NCBI RefSeq assembly: GCF_000402035.1
Contig: NC_021287.1
Span: forward strand, 372,001 to 436,000
Direction: 5' to 3'
Source: Caballeronia insecticola
Lineage (GTDB): Bacteria; Pseudomonadota; Gammaproteobacteria; Burkholderiales; Burkholderiaceae
Length of the DNA stretch: 64,000 nucleotides
Below the pieces are notes generated by a model. That model did not search any database. It was not told the DNA's origin and worked only from the letters and a program-made list of their open reading frames with translations. Made by a program: the position numbers and the translations under genes. Of this stretch, positions 11,733 to 21,017 are shown one piece after another (within the stretch, counting starts at the first letter, position 1; each line of letters opens with the position of its first letter).

Positions 11733-12977
11733 ATGGGCTCACTCGCACGTTTCGATCTCGCGCCGCTCGTCTCGCGACATCGCGTTACTCACCTCATCGA
11801 AACCGGTTACGGGCGGGGCGGCTCATGTCGCGCCGCGCTGAATGCCGGCTTCAAGCGCGCGCTTTCCTGCGAGATTTACGAACCGCTGTTCGCGCGGGTC
11901 GAGCAGAGCGAGCAGTTGTATGTCGCACACGCGGACAGCATCGCGTTTCTCGATTCGTCGGCCGTGTCCACCGCGTTGGCGGAAAGCCGCACGCTGATTT
12001 TTCTCGATGCGCACTATCCCGGCGCGGATCACGGAGACCAAAGCTATCTCAGCAAAGACCACGCGCCGGACACGCGCCTGCCGCTGATCGCCGAGCTCGA
12101 AAACCTGCAGGGGAAGGCGGACGACGCGTTGATCGTCATCGACGACGTGCGCATTTATCTTCGCGATTTCGAAGTTGCATTCGGACCCATCCCCGATTGG
12201 GTGGAAAACGGCTTCGAGAAAGAAGCGCAGTTTCGCGCATCGCTCGCGCTGTTCGACGCCACGCACACGCTTCATTGGCATGCCGAGGACTCGGGCTATG
12301 CGGTTCTGTGGCCGCGAGCCTGGGGCGCTTACGATTTGAAGAAGTGGGTCGTACCCGGCGATGTCACGCATGTCGCGACGGTAACGTTGGGCGTTCCCGG
12401 TACCACGTGCATTTCGCTCAACCGCAGAGTGCAGGATGCGCGGTTTTCGAACCGATGGCTCGTCGGCAAGGGCATCGATATCGGCGGCGGCAAAGACAGC
12501 ATCGCGCTGTATCGCTCGATGTTTCCGCGTATCGAAAGCGTCACGGTCTACGAATGGGCGCAGGGCGACGCGCAATATCTCGAGAACGTGCAGGACGGCA
12601 GCTTCGATTTCGTGTACTCGGCGCATTGCCTCGAACACATGGTGGATCCGCGAATCGCGCTGCGTCATTGGTTGCGCGTGCTCAAGCCGGGCGGTCACAT
12701 GATCGTCACCGTGCCGGACGAGGACATGTACGAGCAAGGCGTATGGCCCTCGACCTTCAATTACGATCACAAACACACGTTCGCCATGTTCAAGCGCGCG
12801 AGCTGGTCGCCCGTGTCGATCAACGTGCTCGACATGCTGCGGGAGTTCGGACAGGACGTGGATATCGTGAAGATCGAGCGGCTCGATCACACCTTCCTGC
12901 ACAACGCGCCGCGCTTCGACCAGACGCGCACGGCGTTTGCGGAATGCGGCATCGAGTTCGTGCTGAAGAAGCTTTAA
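11733..12977 (+). CDS. Tandem SAM-methyltransferase-like protein
   Basis: The 414-residue protein appears to contain two Rossmann-type units. The first (about 1-190) has a glycine-rich loop HLIETGYGRGGSCRAAL and acidic strands LIFLDAHYPG and VIDDVRI. The second (about 245-410) matches Methyltransf_11/23 with motif I GKGIDIGGGKDS, FDFVYSAHCLEHMVDP and LRVLKPGGHMIVTVPDE. Such C-terminal domains are common in glycan and lipid modification. Here no glycan genes are adjacent (ubiA upstream, proC convergent downstream), so the substrate is unknown. The N-terminal unit may be a partner domain rather than active. Confidence 0.7.
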   Translation: MGSLARFDLAPLVSRHRVTHLIETGYGRGGSCRAALNAGFKRALSCEIYEPLFARVEQSEQLYVAHADSIAFLDSSAVSTALAESRTLIFLDAHYPGADHGDQSYLSKDHAPDTRLPLIAELENLQGKADDALIVIDDVRIYLRDFEVAFGPIPDWVENGFEKEAQFRASLALFDATHTLHWHAEDSGYAVLWPRAWGAYDLKKWVVPGDVTHVATVTLGVPGTTCISLNRRVQDARFSNRWLVGKGIDIGGGKDSIALYRSMFPRIESVTVYEWAQGDAQYLENVQDGSFDFVYSAHCLEHMVDPRIALRHWLRVLKPGGHMIVTVPDEDMYEQGVWPSTFNYDHKHTFAMFKRASWSPVSINVLDMLREFGQDVDIVKIERLDHTFLHNAPRFDQTRTAFAECGIEFVLKKL

Positions 12978-13034
12978 GGCAGCTTTGATACGGCGACGGC
13001 AGCCGGGGTCAGGCTGCCGTCGAACTTCCGCGCG

Positions 13035-13847
13035 TCAGGCGGCGCCCAGTTCGTCGCCCATTTCCTGCGCCCGCGCCTGTGCGGCCAGCGCACCGCGCAC
13101 GATTGCGTCCTTCACGCCCTGCGCATCGAACGATGCGAGCGCCGCCGCCGTCGTGCCGCCCTTCGATGTCACGCGTTCGCGCAACACGCTCGCCGGTTCC
13201 CCCGATTGCGCCGCGAGTTGCGCGGCGCCGGTGAACGTGGCAACCGCGAGCGCGCGGCCTTGCTCGTCGTCCAGGCCAAGCTGGCGCGCCGCCTCCTGCA
13301 TCGCTTCGATGAAATAGAACACGTAGGCCGGGCCGCTGCCGGAGATCGCGGTGACGGCGTCGAGTTTCGCTTCGTCGTCGAACCAGACGGCCGTGCCCAC
13401 CGCTTCCAGCACCTCCGACGCCAGCGCCTTCGCTGCATCCGCGACGCCCGGCAGCGCGGCGAGTCCGGTCACGCCCATGCCGATCAGCGCGGGCGTATTC
13501 GGCATCGTGCGCACGATCTGCGTATAGCCGTTCAGCCAGCGCGACAGATCGCTCGCGCGGATGCCCGCCGCGATGCTGATGATCGTCTGCTTCGACAGAT
13601 GCGGCACGAGCGCGTCGGCCACGCTCTTGAGCACTTGCGGCTTCACGGCGAGCACAATGGCGTCGTAGCCGGCAAGCGTCGCGTCGATGCCCGCGCCCGT
13701 CGCAATGCCGAACTGCTTCGCGGTGCGCGCGCGCGCTTCGTCGTTGATGTCGACGGCGTAGATGTCGGCCGGTGCGGTGCCGCGCTTGATCAATCCGCCG
13801 ATGAGCGCCGCGGCCATGTTGCCGCCGCCGATGAATGCGATTTTCAT
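13035..13847 (-). CDS. proC: Pyrroline-5-carboxylate reductase
   Basis: Catalyses the last step of proline synthesis, reducing pyrroline-5-carboxylate with NAD(P)H. The 270-residue product begins MKIAFIGGGNMAAALIGGL (dinucleotide-binding loop) and has the helical C-terminal dimer domain with ITAISGSGPAYVFYFIEAM and RERVTSKGGTTAAAL, the P5CR signature. The frame is open upstream to 14024, but that extension lies in yggS sequence and lacks family similarity. yggS ends 13 bp upstream; yggS-proC pairing is common in bacteria. Confidence 0.97.
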   Translation of the reverse strand: MKIAFIGGGNMAAALIGGLIKRGTAPADIYAVDINDEARARTAKQFGIATGAGIDATLAGYDAIVLAVKPQVLKSVADALVPHLSKQTIISIAAGIRASDLSRWLNGYTQIVRTMPNTPALIGMGVTGLAALPGVADAAKALASEVLEAVGTAVWFDDEAKLDAVTAISGSGPAYVFYFIEAMQEAARQLGLDDEQGRALAVATFTGAAQLAAQSGEPASVLRERVTSKGGTTAAALASFDAQGVKDAIVRGALAAQARAQEMGDELGAA

Positions 13848-13860
13848 GGTGAGAGTGAGG

Positions 13861-14568
13861 TCAGTGAGTGTAGGTTCGCGCGCCGAAAATCGCGGTGCCG
13901 ATGCGCACCATGGTCGCGCCTTCGAGCACGGCGGCTTCGAGATCGGCGGACATGCCCATGGAGAGCGTGTCGAGATCGAGGCCGTCGGCGCGCAATGCAT
14001 CGAACAGTTTGCGCAGGCGCGCATGCGGCACGCGTTGCGCGTCGAGCGTGCCGGCGGGTTCGGGAATCGCCATCAGGCCGCGCAGGCGCAGGCCGGGGAG
14101 GGCCGCCACCGCGTGCGCGAGCGCCGCGGCCTGCTCCGGTTCGACGCCGCTTTTCGACGCCTCGCCGCTCACGTTCACTTGCACGCACACGTTGAGCGCG
14201 CGCGAGCCTTCGGGACGCTGCGACGCGAGCCGCTCGGCGATCTTCAGGCGATCGATCGAATGCACCCAGTCGAACTGTTCGGCCACGAGCTTCGTCTTGT
14301 TCGATTGAAGCGGCCCGATGAAATGCCATTCGATGTCGCCGCGCAGATCCGCAAGCTCGGCGATCTTCGCGATGCCTTCCTGCACGTAGTTCTCGCCGAA
14401 CGCGCGCTGGCCGGCGTCGAACGCGGCGCGCACGTCGCTCGCGGGAAACGTTTTGGAGACAGCGAGCAGCTTTACGGAAGACGCATCGCGCGAGGCGTCG
14501 TGCGCGGCCTTCGCGATGCGTTGACGAACTTCTTCGAGATGTTGAGCGATCGACATGGCGCGCGGCAT
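13861..14568 (-). CDS. yggS: Pyridoxal phosphate homeostasis protein (YggS/PLPBP family)
   Basis: A PLP-binding alpha/beta-barrel protein without known catalytic activity that buffers cellular PLP. The 235-residue protein shows the PLP lysine region VKLLAVSKTFPASDVRAAF, then FGENYVQEGIAKI, EWHFIGPLQSNK and the phosphate-binding end LSMGMSADLEAAVLEGATMVRIGTAIFG. An alternative start at the internal ATG 14556 (MSIAQHLEEV) is about equally good, since neither has a clear ribosome-binding site. proC follows directly. Confidence 0.94.
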   Translation of the reverse strand: MPRAMSIAQHLEEVRQRIAKAAHDASRDASSVKLLAVSKTFPASDVRAAFDAGQRAFGENYVQEGIAKIAELADLRGDIEWHFIGPLQSNKTKLVAEQFDWVHSIDRLKIAERLASQRPEGSRALNVCVQVNVSGEASKSGVEPEQAAALAHAVAALPGLRLRGLMAIPEPAGTLDAQRVPHARLRKLFDALRADGLDLDTLSMGMSADLEAAVLEGATMVRIGTAIFGARTYTH

Positions 14569-14599
14569 TGGAGGGCAATCCGCCCATTATACGAACCGC

Positions 14600-15826
14600 T
14601 CATCCGTAAATCAGATGCTCCAGAAGTTGAATCCAGTGCGTGACGGGCGTCGACGTGCCGCTTTGCAGATGCGCAATGCAGCCGACATTCGCCGACAGGA
14701 TCAGTTGCGGCTCCAGTTTCTCCAGCCGGTCGAGCTTCTGATTGCGCAGCGTGTACGAGAGCTTCGGCTGCAATACCGAGTACGTGCCCGCCGAGCCGCA
14801 ACAGAGATGACTGTCGGCGGGCAGCCGCACTTCGAGCCCGAGCGCGGTGAGCAGATGCTCGATGCGTCCGCGAATCTGCTGGCCGTGCTGCAACGTGCAC
14901 GGCGGATGAAACGCGACCGTATGCACGCCGCGCCGCCGCGCGAGCGCCACGAGTTCTTCCTCGTACTGCGGCAGGATTTCGGCGAGATCGCGCGTCAGTT
15001 CGACGATGCGCTGCGCCTTCTGTGCATACGCCGGATCGTGCCGCAGCAAGTGCGCGTATTCCTTGACCGTCGCGCCGCAGCCCGACGCGTTCATGACGAT
15101 CGCCTCGACGCCGTTTTCCACGTGCGGCCACCACGCGTCGATGTTGTTGCGCACGTCGTCCAGCGCGTCGTCGTTGTAGCCGAGATGCAGACGGATCGCG
15201 CCGCAGCAGCCCGCGTCGGGCGCGGTGACGATCTCGACGCCGAGCGCATCGAACACGCGCGCCGTCGCCGTGTTGACGTTGGGCATCATCGCGGGCTGCA
15301 CGCATCCGGCGAGCATCAGCATCTTGCGCGCGTGCTTGCCCGTGGGCGCGACGAGCGGCCGTTCGGGCAGCGGAATCTTGGCGCGCAGCTTGCGCGGCAG
15401 CAGGCCGCGAAACTGCTGGCCGAGCTTCATCGCGGGTGTGAAGAGCGTGCTGTTCGGCAGGAAGCTGGCGAGAAAGCGGCGTTGCAGGCGCTGGCGCATC
15501 GGCCGCTCGACCTTTTCTTCGATTACCTTGCGCCCGATCTCGACGAGCTTGCCGTACTGCACGCCCGACGGGCACGTGCTCTCGCAGTTGCGGCACGTGA
15601 GACAGCGATCCAGATGCAGCTGCGTGCTGCGCGTGACCGGCGCGCCTTCGAACATCTGCTTCATCAGATAGATGCGCCCGCGCGGCCCGTCGAGTTCGTC
15701 GCCGAGCAACTGATATGTCGGGCAGGTCGCCGTGCAGAAGCCGCAGTGCACGCACTTGCGCAGGATGGCGTCGGCTTCGTCGCCATCGGCTGTGCCGCGG
15801 ATGAAATCGGCGAGATTGGTTTGCAT
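14600..15826 (-). CDS. glcF: Glycolate oxidase iron-sulfur subunit GlcF
   Basis: Electron-transfer subunit of membrane-associated glycolate dehydrogenase (GlcDEF). The 408-residue protein has two N-terminal 4Fe-4S motifs, CVHCGFCTATCPTY and CLTCRNCESTCPSG. Two CCG-type domains follow (GCCGAIRLHLG and LCCGSAGTYSVLQ), as in other lactate/glycolate Fe-S subunits. It is the last gene of glcD-glcE-glcF, with a 31-bp gap to glcE. Confidence 0.95.
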   Translation of the reverse strand: MQTNLADFIRGTADGDEADAILRKCVHCGFCTATCPTYQLLGDELDGPRGRIYLMKQMFEGAPVTRSTQLHLDRCLTCRNCESTCPSGVQYGKLVEIGRKVIEEKVERPMRQRLQRRFLASFLPNSTLFTPAMKLGQQFRGLLPRKLRAKIPLPERPLVAPTGKHARKMLMLAGCVQPAMMPNVNTATARVFDALGVEIVTAPDAGCCGAIRLHLGYNDDALDDVRNNIDAWWPHVENGVEAIVMNASGCGATVKEYAHLLRHDPAYAQKAQRIVELTRDLAEILPQYEEELVALARRRGVHTVAFHPPCTLQHGQQIRGRIEHLLTALGLEVRLPADSHLCCGSAGTYSVLQPKLSYTLRNQKLDRLEKLEPQLILSANVGCIAHLQSGTSTPVTHWIQLLEHLIYG

Positions 15827-15857
15827 CGTTTTATCTCAGGCTCGGTTCGCGATGCGG

Positions 15858-16946
15858 CTAAAAATCGGGATACAAACGCGCGCGATTGAAGATGCGCGCG
15901 GGATCGAATGCAGCCTTCAATCCACGATGAATCTTCATCAGCGGCGCGGGCAGCGGCGTGAACACGCCCGCATTGCGGTCGTAGGCGGAACCGCCGCGAA
16001 AGATGGTCGCGTGGCCGCCCGCCTGCTTCGCGCTGATGCGCACGGTCTGCGGATCGGTGTCGGTGATCCACCAGCGCTGCGCGCCGCCCCATTCCATCAG
16101 TTGCGCGCCCGGCAGATGCAGCGGCTCGGCGATCGACGGCAACGCGAGCCGCCACAGCGCCGAGCGCGGCTCGATCACGGAGAAGAACGGATCGGTCTGT
16201 TCGCGCAGGCCGATCCAGAAGCGGTCGGCCTCGACGGCATCGACCACTTCGCCGCCGAGCGTATTGCGCGCGGTCTTCACGGCCGCCTCCGCGCCCGCGA
16301 GACGCAGCGCGAGCGTGCCGTCGCGCCACGCGCTGCCGGTGATCGGCAGCGGATGGCCGCCCCATTCGTTGAGCTTGCGCACGCCGTCTGTTGCGTGCAT
16401 GTCGAACTTGAGCGTGGCTTCGGCGACGGGCCGCGGCAGCACCTTGACCGACAGTTCGAGGATCAGCCCGAGCGTGCCGAGCGAGCCGGCGAGCAGCCGC
16501 GACACGTCATAGCCGGCGACGTTCTTCACCACTTGCCCGCCGAAGTGCAGCACTTGCCCGTGTCCGTTCATGACAACGGCGCCGAGCACGAAATCGCGCG
16601 GTGCGCCGGTCCACGCGCGGCGCGGTCCGGCAAGCCCCGCGGCGATGCAGCCGCCGAAGGTCGCGTTGCGCCCGAAGTGGGGCGGCTCGAAGGGCAGCAT
16701 CTGATTGTGCTCGCGCAGCTTCGCTTCGATTTCGGCGAGCGGCGTGCCGCTGCGCGCCGTGATGACCAGCTCAGCCGGATCGTAGGCGATGATGCCGCGA
16801 TGCGCGCGCGTATCGAGAATGTCTCCCTGGAGCGTCTGGCCGTACCAGTCCTTCGTGCCGCCGCCGCGGATGCGAAGCAGCGTGCCGGTTTCGGAGGCCC
16901 GGGCGATCCGTTCCGACCAGCCGGCGACGATGTCGTCCTGTTCCAT
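15858..16946 (-). CDS. glcE: Glycolate oxidase FAD-binding subunit GlcE
   Basis: Smaller FAD-domain subunit of glycolate dehydrogenase. The 362-residue protein contains an FAD_binding_4 (PCMH-type) fold: RIRGGGTKDWYG, ITARSGTPLAEIEAKLREHNQ and GRNATFGGCIAAGLAGPRR, then LGAVVMNGHGQVLHFGG and GYDVSRLLAGSLGTLGLILE. It lacks the full C-terminal oxidase domain of GlcD, as expected for GlcE. It lies between glcD and glcF on the same strand. Confidence 0.95.
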   Translation of the reverse strand: MEQDDIVAGWSERIARASETGTLLRIRGGGTKDWYGQTLQGDILDTRAHRGIIAYDPAELVITARSGTPLAEIEAKLREHNQMLPFEPPHFGRNATFGGCIAAGLAGPRRAWTGAPRDFVLGAVVMNGHGQVLHFGGQVVKNVAGYDVSRLLAGSLGTLGLILELSVKVLPRPVAEATLKFDMHATDGVRKLNEWGGHPLPITGSAWRDGTLALRLAGAEAAVKTARNTLGGEVVDAVEADRFWIGLREQTDPFFSVIEPRSALWRLALPSIAEPLHLPGAQLMEWGGAQRWWITDTDPQTVRISAKQAGGHATIFRGGSAYDRNAGVFTPLPAPLMKIHRGLKAAFDPARIFNRARLYPDF

Positions 16947-17087
16947 GGATGTTCCGCTTGTTCGTCGATGCCGCTGTTCGACTTCTGTATTCGGCTTTAC
17001 GCTTGTCCGGTCGATTGTACCGGCCGCTTAACGCCGTCGCACTCGGAGAAACATGGATAGCGGAACGCGCGCCGCGCCTCGTTGAAT

Positions 17088-18632
17088 CTAGAAACGCGGC
17101 AGTTCGGGATGCGGCAGCAGGCCGCCGCGCACATGCATCTTGCCGTATTCGGCGCAGCGCGCGCGCGTCGGAATACCCTTGTCGGGGTTGAGCAGACCGG
17201 GCGGATCGAACGCGCGCTTGACCGCGAAAAATGCGTCGCGCTCTTCCGGCGAGAATTGCACGCACATCGAATTGATCTTTTCGATGCCCACGCCGTGCTC
17301 GCCCGTCACCGTGCCGCCCAGTTCGACGCAGGTCTCGAGAATGTCGCAGCCGAAGGCCTCTGCGCGATGCCATTCGTCGAGATCGTTGCCGTTGAAGAGA
17401 ATCAGCGGATGCATGTTGCCGTCGCCGGCATGGAACACGTTGATGCAGCGCAACGCGTACTTTTTCTCCATCTCTTCGATGCGCGCGAGCAGCGGCCCGA
17501 TCGCGCGGCGCGGCACGGTGCCGTCCATGCAGTAATAGTCCGGCGAGATGCGGCCTGCCGCCGGAAAGGCGTTCTTGCGGCCGGACCAGAACTTGAGCCG
17601 CTCCGTTTCCGAACGCGAAATCTGGATGCGCGACGCGCCGTGCTCGCGCAGCACCGCCGTCATGCGGACAATTTCTTCGGCCACTTCGTCGTGCGTGCCG
17701 TCGGATTCGCAGAGCAGGATCGCGGCGGCGTCGAGGTCGTAGCCCGCGTTGACGAACTGCTCGACCGCGCGTGTCGCGGGTTTGTCCATCATTTCGAGGC
17801 CGGCCGGAATGATGCCCGCCGCGATGATCTCCGCAACCGCGTTGCCGCCTTTCACCACGTCGTCGAAGCTCGCCATGATGACTTGCGCCGTCTGCGGCTT
17901 CGGGATCAGCTTGACGGTGATTTCGGTGACGATCGCGAACATGCCCTCGCTGCCGATCAGCACCGCCAGCAGATCGAGGCCCGGCGCGTCCGGCCCGAGC
18001 GAGCCGAATTCGACGACGTCGCCGTCCATGGTCACTGCGCGCACGCGCAGCACGTTGTGCACGGTCAGGCCGTATTTCAGACAGTGCACGCCGCCCGAGT
18101 TTTCCGACACGTTGCCGCCGATCGTGCACGCGATCTGCGACGACGGATCGGGCGCGTAGTACAAGCCGTAGGGCGCGGCGGCCTCCGAAATGGCGAGATT
18201 GCGCACGCCGGGCTGCACGGTCGCCGTGCGCGCGTAGGGATCGACTTCGACGATCTTGCGAAAGCGCGCGAGCGACAGCACGATGCCGTGCCGGATCGGC
18301 ATCGCGCCGCCGGAGAGTCCGGTGCCCGCGCCGCGCGGGACGATCGGAATGGAAAGACGCGCGCAGATCTGCACGACGCGCTGCACCTGCGCCTCGGTTT
18401 CCGGCAGCGCGACCGCGAGCGGCAGGCGTCGGTATGCGGCGAGGCCGTCGCATTCATAGGCGGCGGTGTCTTCCTCGCGGAACAGCAGGCAATGCGTCGG
18501 TAGCACCGCCATCAGCGCCTGCACGACTTCGCGCTGACGTGCGGCGAGCTGCTCTTCGCTCAGCGCGGGCGCGTCTTCGTGCGGCAGGTTGGGCGACATC
18601 TGCTCGGGCTTGAGCTCGTCGGGTGCATTCAT
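17088..18632 (-). CDS. glcD: Glycolate oxidase catalytic subunit GlcD
   Basis: Oxidises glycolate to glyoxylate with FAD. The 514-residue product has the FAD-binding segment PRGAGTGLSGGAMPIRHGI, then CTIGGNVSENSGGVHCLKYG and LGLDLLAVLIGSEGMFAIVTEI-like elements. The FAD-oxidase C-terminal domain has NVFHAGDGNMHPLILF and TGEHGVGIEKINSM. The N-terminal 40 residues are a variable, acidic extension. glcE and glcF follow on the same strand. No GlcC-type regulator is next to the cluster. Confidence 0.93.
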   Translation of the reverse strand: MNAPDELKPEQMSPNLPHEDAPALSEEQLAARQREVVQALMAVLPTHCLLFREEDTAAYECDGLAAYRRLPLAVALPETEAQVQRVVQICARLSIPIVPRGAGTGLSGGAMPIRHGIVLSLARFRKIVEVDPYARTATVQPGVRNLAISEAAAPYGLYYAPDPSSQIACTIGGNVSENSGGVHCLKYGLTVHNVLRVRAVTMDGDVVEFGSLGPDAPGLDLLAVLIGSEGMFAIVTEITVKLIPKPQTAQVIMASFDDVVKGGNAVAEIIAAGIIPAGLEMMDKPATRAVEQFVNAGYDLDAAAILLCESDGTHDEVAEEIVRMTAVLREHGASRIQISRSETERLKFWSGRKNAFPAAGRISPDYYCMDGTVPRRAIGPLLARIEEMEKKYALRCINVFHAGDGNMHPLILFNGNDLDEWHRAEAFGCDILETCVELGGTVTGEHGVGIEKINSMCVQFSPEERDAFFAVKRAFDPPGLLNPDKGIPTRARCAEYGKMHVRGGLLPHPELPRF

Positions 18633-18707
18633 GTCTCGTCCTTCTTGATCCTTCGATGCCTGCGCGGTCAGCGCCGCTTGCTTATTCGTGCATCTTGCGC
18701 GACTTCG

Positions 18708-20126
18708 TCAACCTTCGAAAGCGAAGATTTTCCCCGGGTTCATCAAGTTGTTCGGATCGAGCGCCTGTTTGATGGCGCGCATCACCGCGATGGCATCCGC
18801 GCCGTGCTCGTCGATCATGAAGCCCATCTTGTGCAGCCCGACGCCATGTTCGCCGGTGCAGGTGCCGCCCATCGCGAGCGCCCGCGCGACGATAAGCCGG
18901 TTGATGCGCTCGGCTTCTTCGAGTTCTTCGGGCTTGGCGGGATCGAGCAGCATCGCGACGTGGAAGTTGCCGTCGCCGACATGGCCGACGATCGGGCTCG
19001 GCAAATACGAGCCTTGCAGGTCCTTCTCGGTTTCCTCGACGCATTCGGCGAGACGCGAGATCGGCACGCAGACGTCGGTGGTGACAGCGCGGCAGCCGGG
19101 CTTCAGTTGCAGCATCGCGAAGTAGGCGGAGTGACGCGCGTTCCACAGACGGCTGCGGTCTTCGGGACGCGTGGCCCATTCGAAGTCCTCGCCGCGATTT
19201 TCCGCGACGATATCCTGCACGGTCTGCGCCTGTTCCTTGACGCCGGATTCGGTGCCGTGGAATTCGAAGAACAGCATCGGCGCTTCACGCAGCGTCATGT
19301 TCGAGTGGCGATTGATCGCGCGCACGGCGAGCTTGTCGACGAATTCGACGCGCGCGATCGGCACGCCCATCTGGATCGTTTCGATGACGGCGCGCACGGC
19401 ATCGCCCATCGACGGGAACGCGCATACGGCCGCCGAAATCGCCTCGGGCTGCGGATAGAGGCGCACGGTGATTTCGGTGATGACGCCGAGCGTGCCTTCC
19501 GAGCCGACGAACAGGCGCGTCAGGTCGTATCCCGCAGACGATTTGCGCGCGCGCGTGCCGGTGTGGATGACGCGGCCATCGGCTGTGACGACGGTGAGCG
19601 CGAGCACGTTTTCGCGCATCGAGCCGTAGCGCACGGCGTTGGTGCCGGAGGCGCGCGTCGCGGACATGCCGCCGATGCTGGCGTCCGCGCCGGGGTCGAT
19701 CGGGAAGAACAGGCCCGTGTCCTTGAGCGCCTCGTTCAGTTGCTTGCGCGAGATGCCCGGCTGGACCGTGGCAGTGAGGTCTTCGGCGTTGATCGAGACG
19801 ACCTGGTTCATCTCGGACAGATCGATCGACACGCCGCCTTGCACCGCGAGCAAGTGGCCCTCAAGCGACGAGCCGTTGCCGTAGGGAATGATCGGCACGC
19901 CGTGCTCGGCGCAGAGCCGGACGATGGCTTGCACTTCCTCGGTGCTGCGCGCGAAGACGACGGCGTCGGGCAGTTGCGGGTCGAACGGCGATTCGTCACG
20001 CCCGTGATGTTCGCGCACGGCTTGCGATGTCGTCGCACGGTCGCCGAATGCTGCCTTCAGCGCTTCGAAAAGAGACGCGGGAAAGGGGCGTTTCTGAAGC
20101 GCGTGGTGTTCGCTGGGGTGATTCAC
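18708..20126 (-). CDS. FAD-binding oxidoreductase, D-lactate dehydrogenase (cytochrome)-like
   Basis: A 472-residue relative of GlcD with an FAD_binding_4 domain (PYGNGSSLEGHLLAVQGG, IDPGADASIGGMSATRASG) and FAD-oxidase_C domain (VGHVGDGNFHVAMLLDP, TGEHGVGLHKMGFMIDEHG). The GSSLEGH form of the FAD loop and its length resemble mitochondrial-type D-lactate dehydrogenases more than GlcD (GTGLSGG). It lies 75 bp upstream of glcD on the same strand and may share its promoter. A D-2-hydroxyacid is the likely substrate; exact specificity cannot be read from sequence. Confidence 0.85.
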   Translation of the reverse strand: MNHPSEHHALQKRPFPASLFEALKAAFGDRATTSQAVREHHGRDESPFDPQLPDAVVFARSTEEVQAIVRLCAEHGVPIIPYGNGSSLEGHLLAVQGGVSIDLSEMNQVVSINAEDLTATVQPGISRKQLNEALKDTGLFFPIDPGADASIGGMSATRASGTNAVRYGSMRENVLALTVVTADGRVIHTGTRARKSSAGYDLTRLFVGSEGTLGVITEITVRLYPQPEAISAAVCAFPSMGDAVRAVIETIQMGVPIARVEFVDKLAVRAINRHSNMTLREAPMLFFEFHGTESGVKEQAQTVQDIVAENRGEDFEWATRPEDRSRLWNARHSAYFAMLQLKPGCRAVTTDVCVPISRLAECVEETEKDLQGSYLPSPIVGHVGDGNFHVAMLLDPAKPEELEEAERINRLIVARALAMGGTCTGEHGVGLHKMGFMIDEHGADAIAVMRAIKQALDPNNLMNPGKIFAFEG

Positions 20127-20333
20127 GTGCGTGTCTCCGGACGATTCAGCTTGATGTTGTGCCTGGCCTCGCGCGTCTGTTTGTGCGCCGGGCGCTGGGT
20201 ATGGGCGTTGCGGGTTTTTGCTGATGCGCTCGGCATTCTCACTTTGTGACGACGCGAGCGGCGAACGGTGTTCATCGCATTTTACGCCCTCGGACGATGC
20301 TGGGCGGGCGGGGTTTCCAGGGGGATGCGTGCC

Positions 20334-20339
20334 TATAAT
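20334..20339 (+). promoter_or_regulatory. Perfect TATAAT -10 box upstream of the adenosyltransferase
   Basis: TATAAT lies 44 bp before the adenosyltransferase ATG. No convincing -35 hexamer is visible at the standard spacing, so this rests on the -10 only. Confidence 0.4.
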
Positions 20340-20382
20340 GGCTCGCCGGTTTATCGATGGATCAGCATTTCAGGGAGTGATG

Positions 20383-20940
20383 ATGGGACACCGCTTGAGC
20401 AAGATCGCCACACGCACCGGCGATGACGGAACCACGGGTTTGGGCGATGGCCGTCGCGTGTCGAAGGACGATGCGCGCATCGAGGCGATCGGCGATGTGG
20501 ATGAGTTGAATTCGTGCATCGGCGTTTTGCTTTGCGAACCGATGCCGTCCGACGTGCGGGATGTGCTGACGCAGATTCAGAACGATTTGTTCAGCTTAGG
20601 CGGGGAGTTGTCGATTCCCGGGCATTCGATGATTCAGGAGTCGCATCTCGCCCAACTGGATGCGTGGCTCGAGGAATACAACGCGACATTGCCGCCGTTG
20701 GCTGAATTTATCTTGCCGGGCGGGTCCAGGGCGGCGGCGTTGGCTCACGTTGCGCGGACGGTTTGCCGGAGGGCGGAGCGGGCGATTGTCGCGCTTGGGC
20801 GGGTTGAGGCGGCTGGCGTGAATGAGGCGCCGCGGCGGTATGTGAATCGGTTGTCGGATTTGATGTTTGTGGTGGCCCGGGTTTTGAATCGGGTGGATGG
20901 GGGGAGTGATGTTTTGTGGCGTCGTGCCGCCGCACCTTGA
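20383..20940 (+). CDS. Cob(I)alamin adenosyltransferase, PduO type
   Basis: Adenosylates cob(I)alamin using ATP to make coenzyme B12. The 185-residue protein has the N-terminal ATP-binding motif KIATRTGDDGTTGLGDG, then DVDELNSCIGVL, the core motif FILPGGSRAAALAHVARTVCRRAER and the C-terminal YVNRLSDLMFVVARVLNR. The ATG at 20383 follows CAGGGAG; the ATG at 20380 is equally possible. Its second half uses many G- and T-ended codons, unlike most genes here. It directly abuts the AT-rich AIPR island. Confidence 0.93.
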   Translation: MGHRLSKIATRTGDDGTTGLGDGRRVSKDDARIEAIGDVDELNSCIGVLLCEPMPSDVRDVLTQIQNDLFSLGGELSIPGHSMIQESHLAQLDAWLEEYNATLPPLAEFILPGGSRAAALAHVARTVCRRAERAIVALGRVEAAGVNEAPRRYVNRLSDLMFVVARVLNRVDGGSDVLWRRAAAP

Positions 20941-21017
20941 TGTTAAGCTCGTTAAGCGTTATTTTTTGCCAAAAAGTCAAGACGTAGCAATTTCTAACAT
21001 TAAAACAACTTAAGAAA

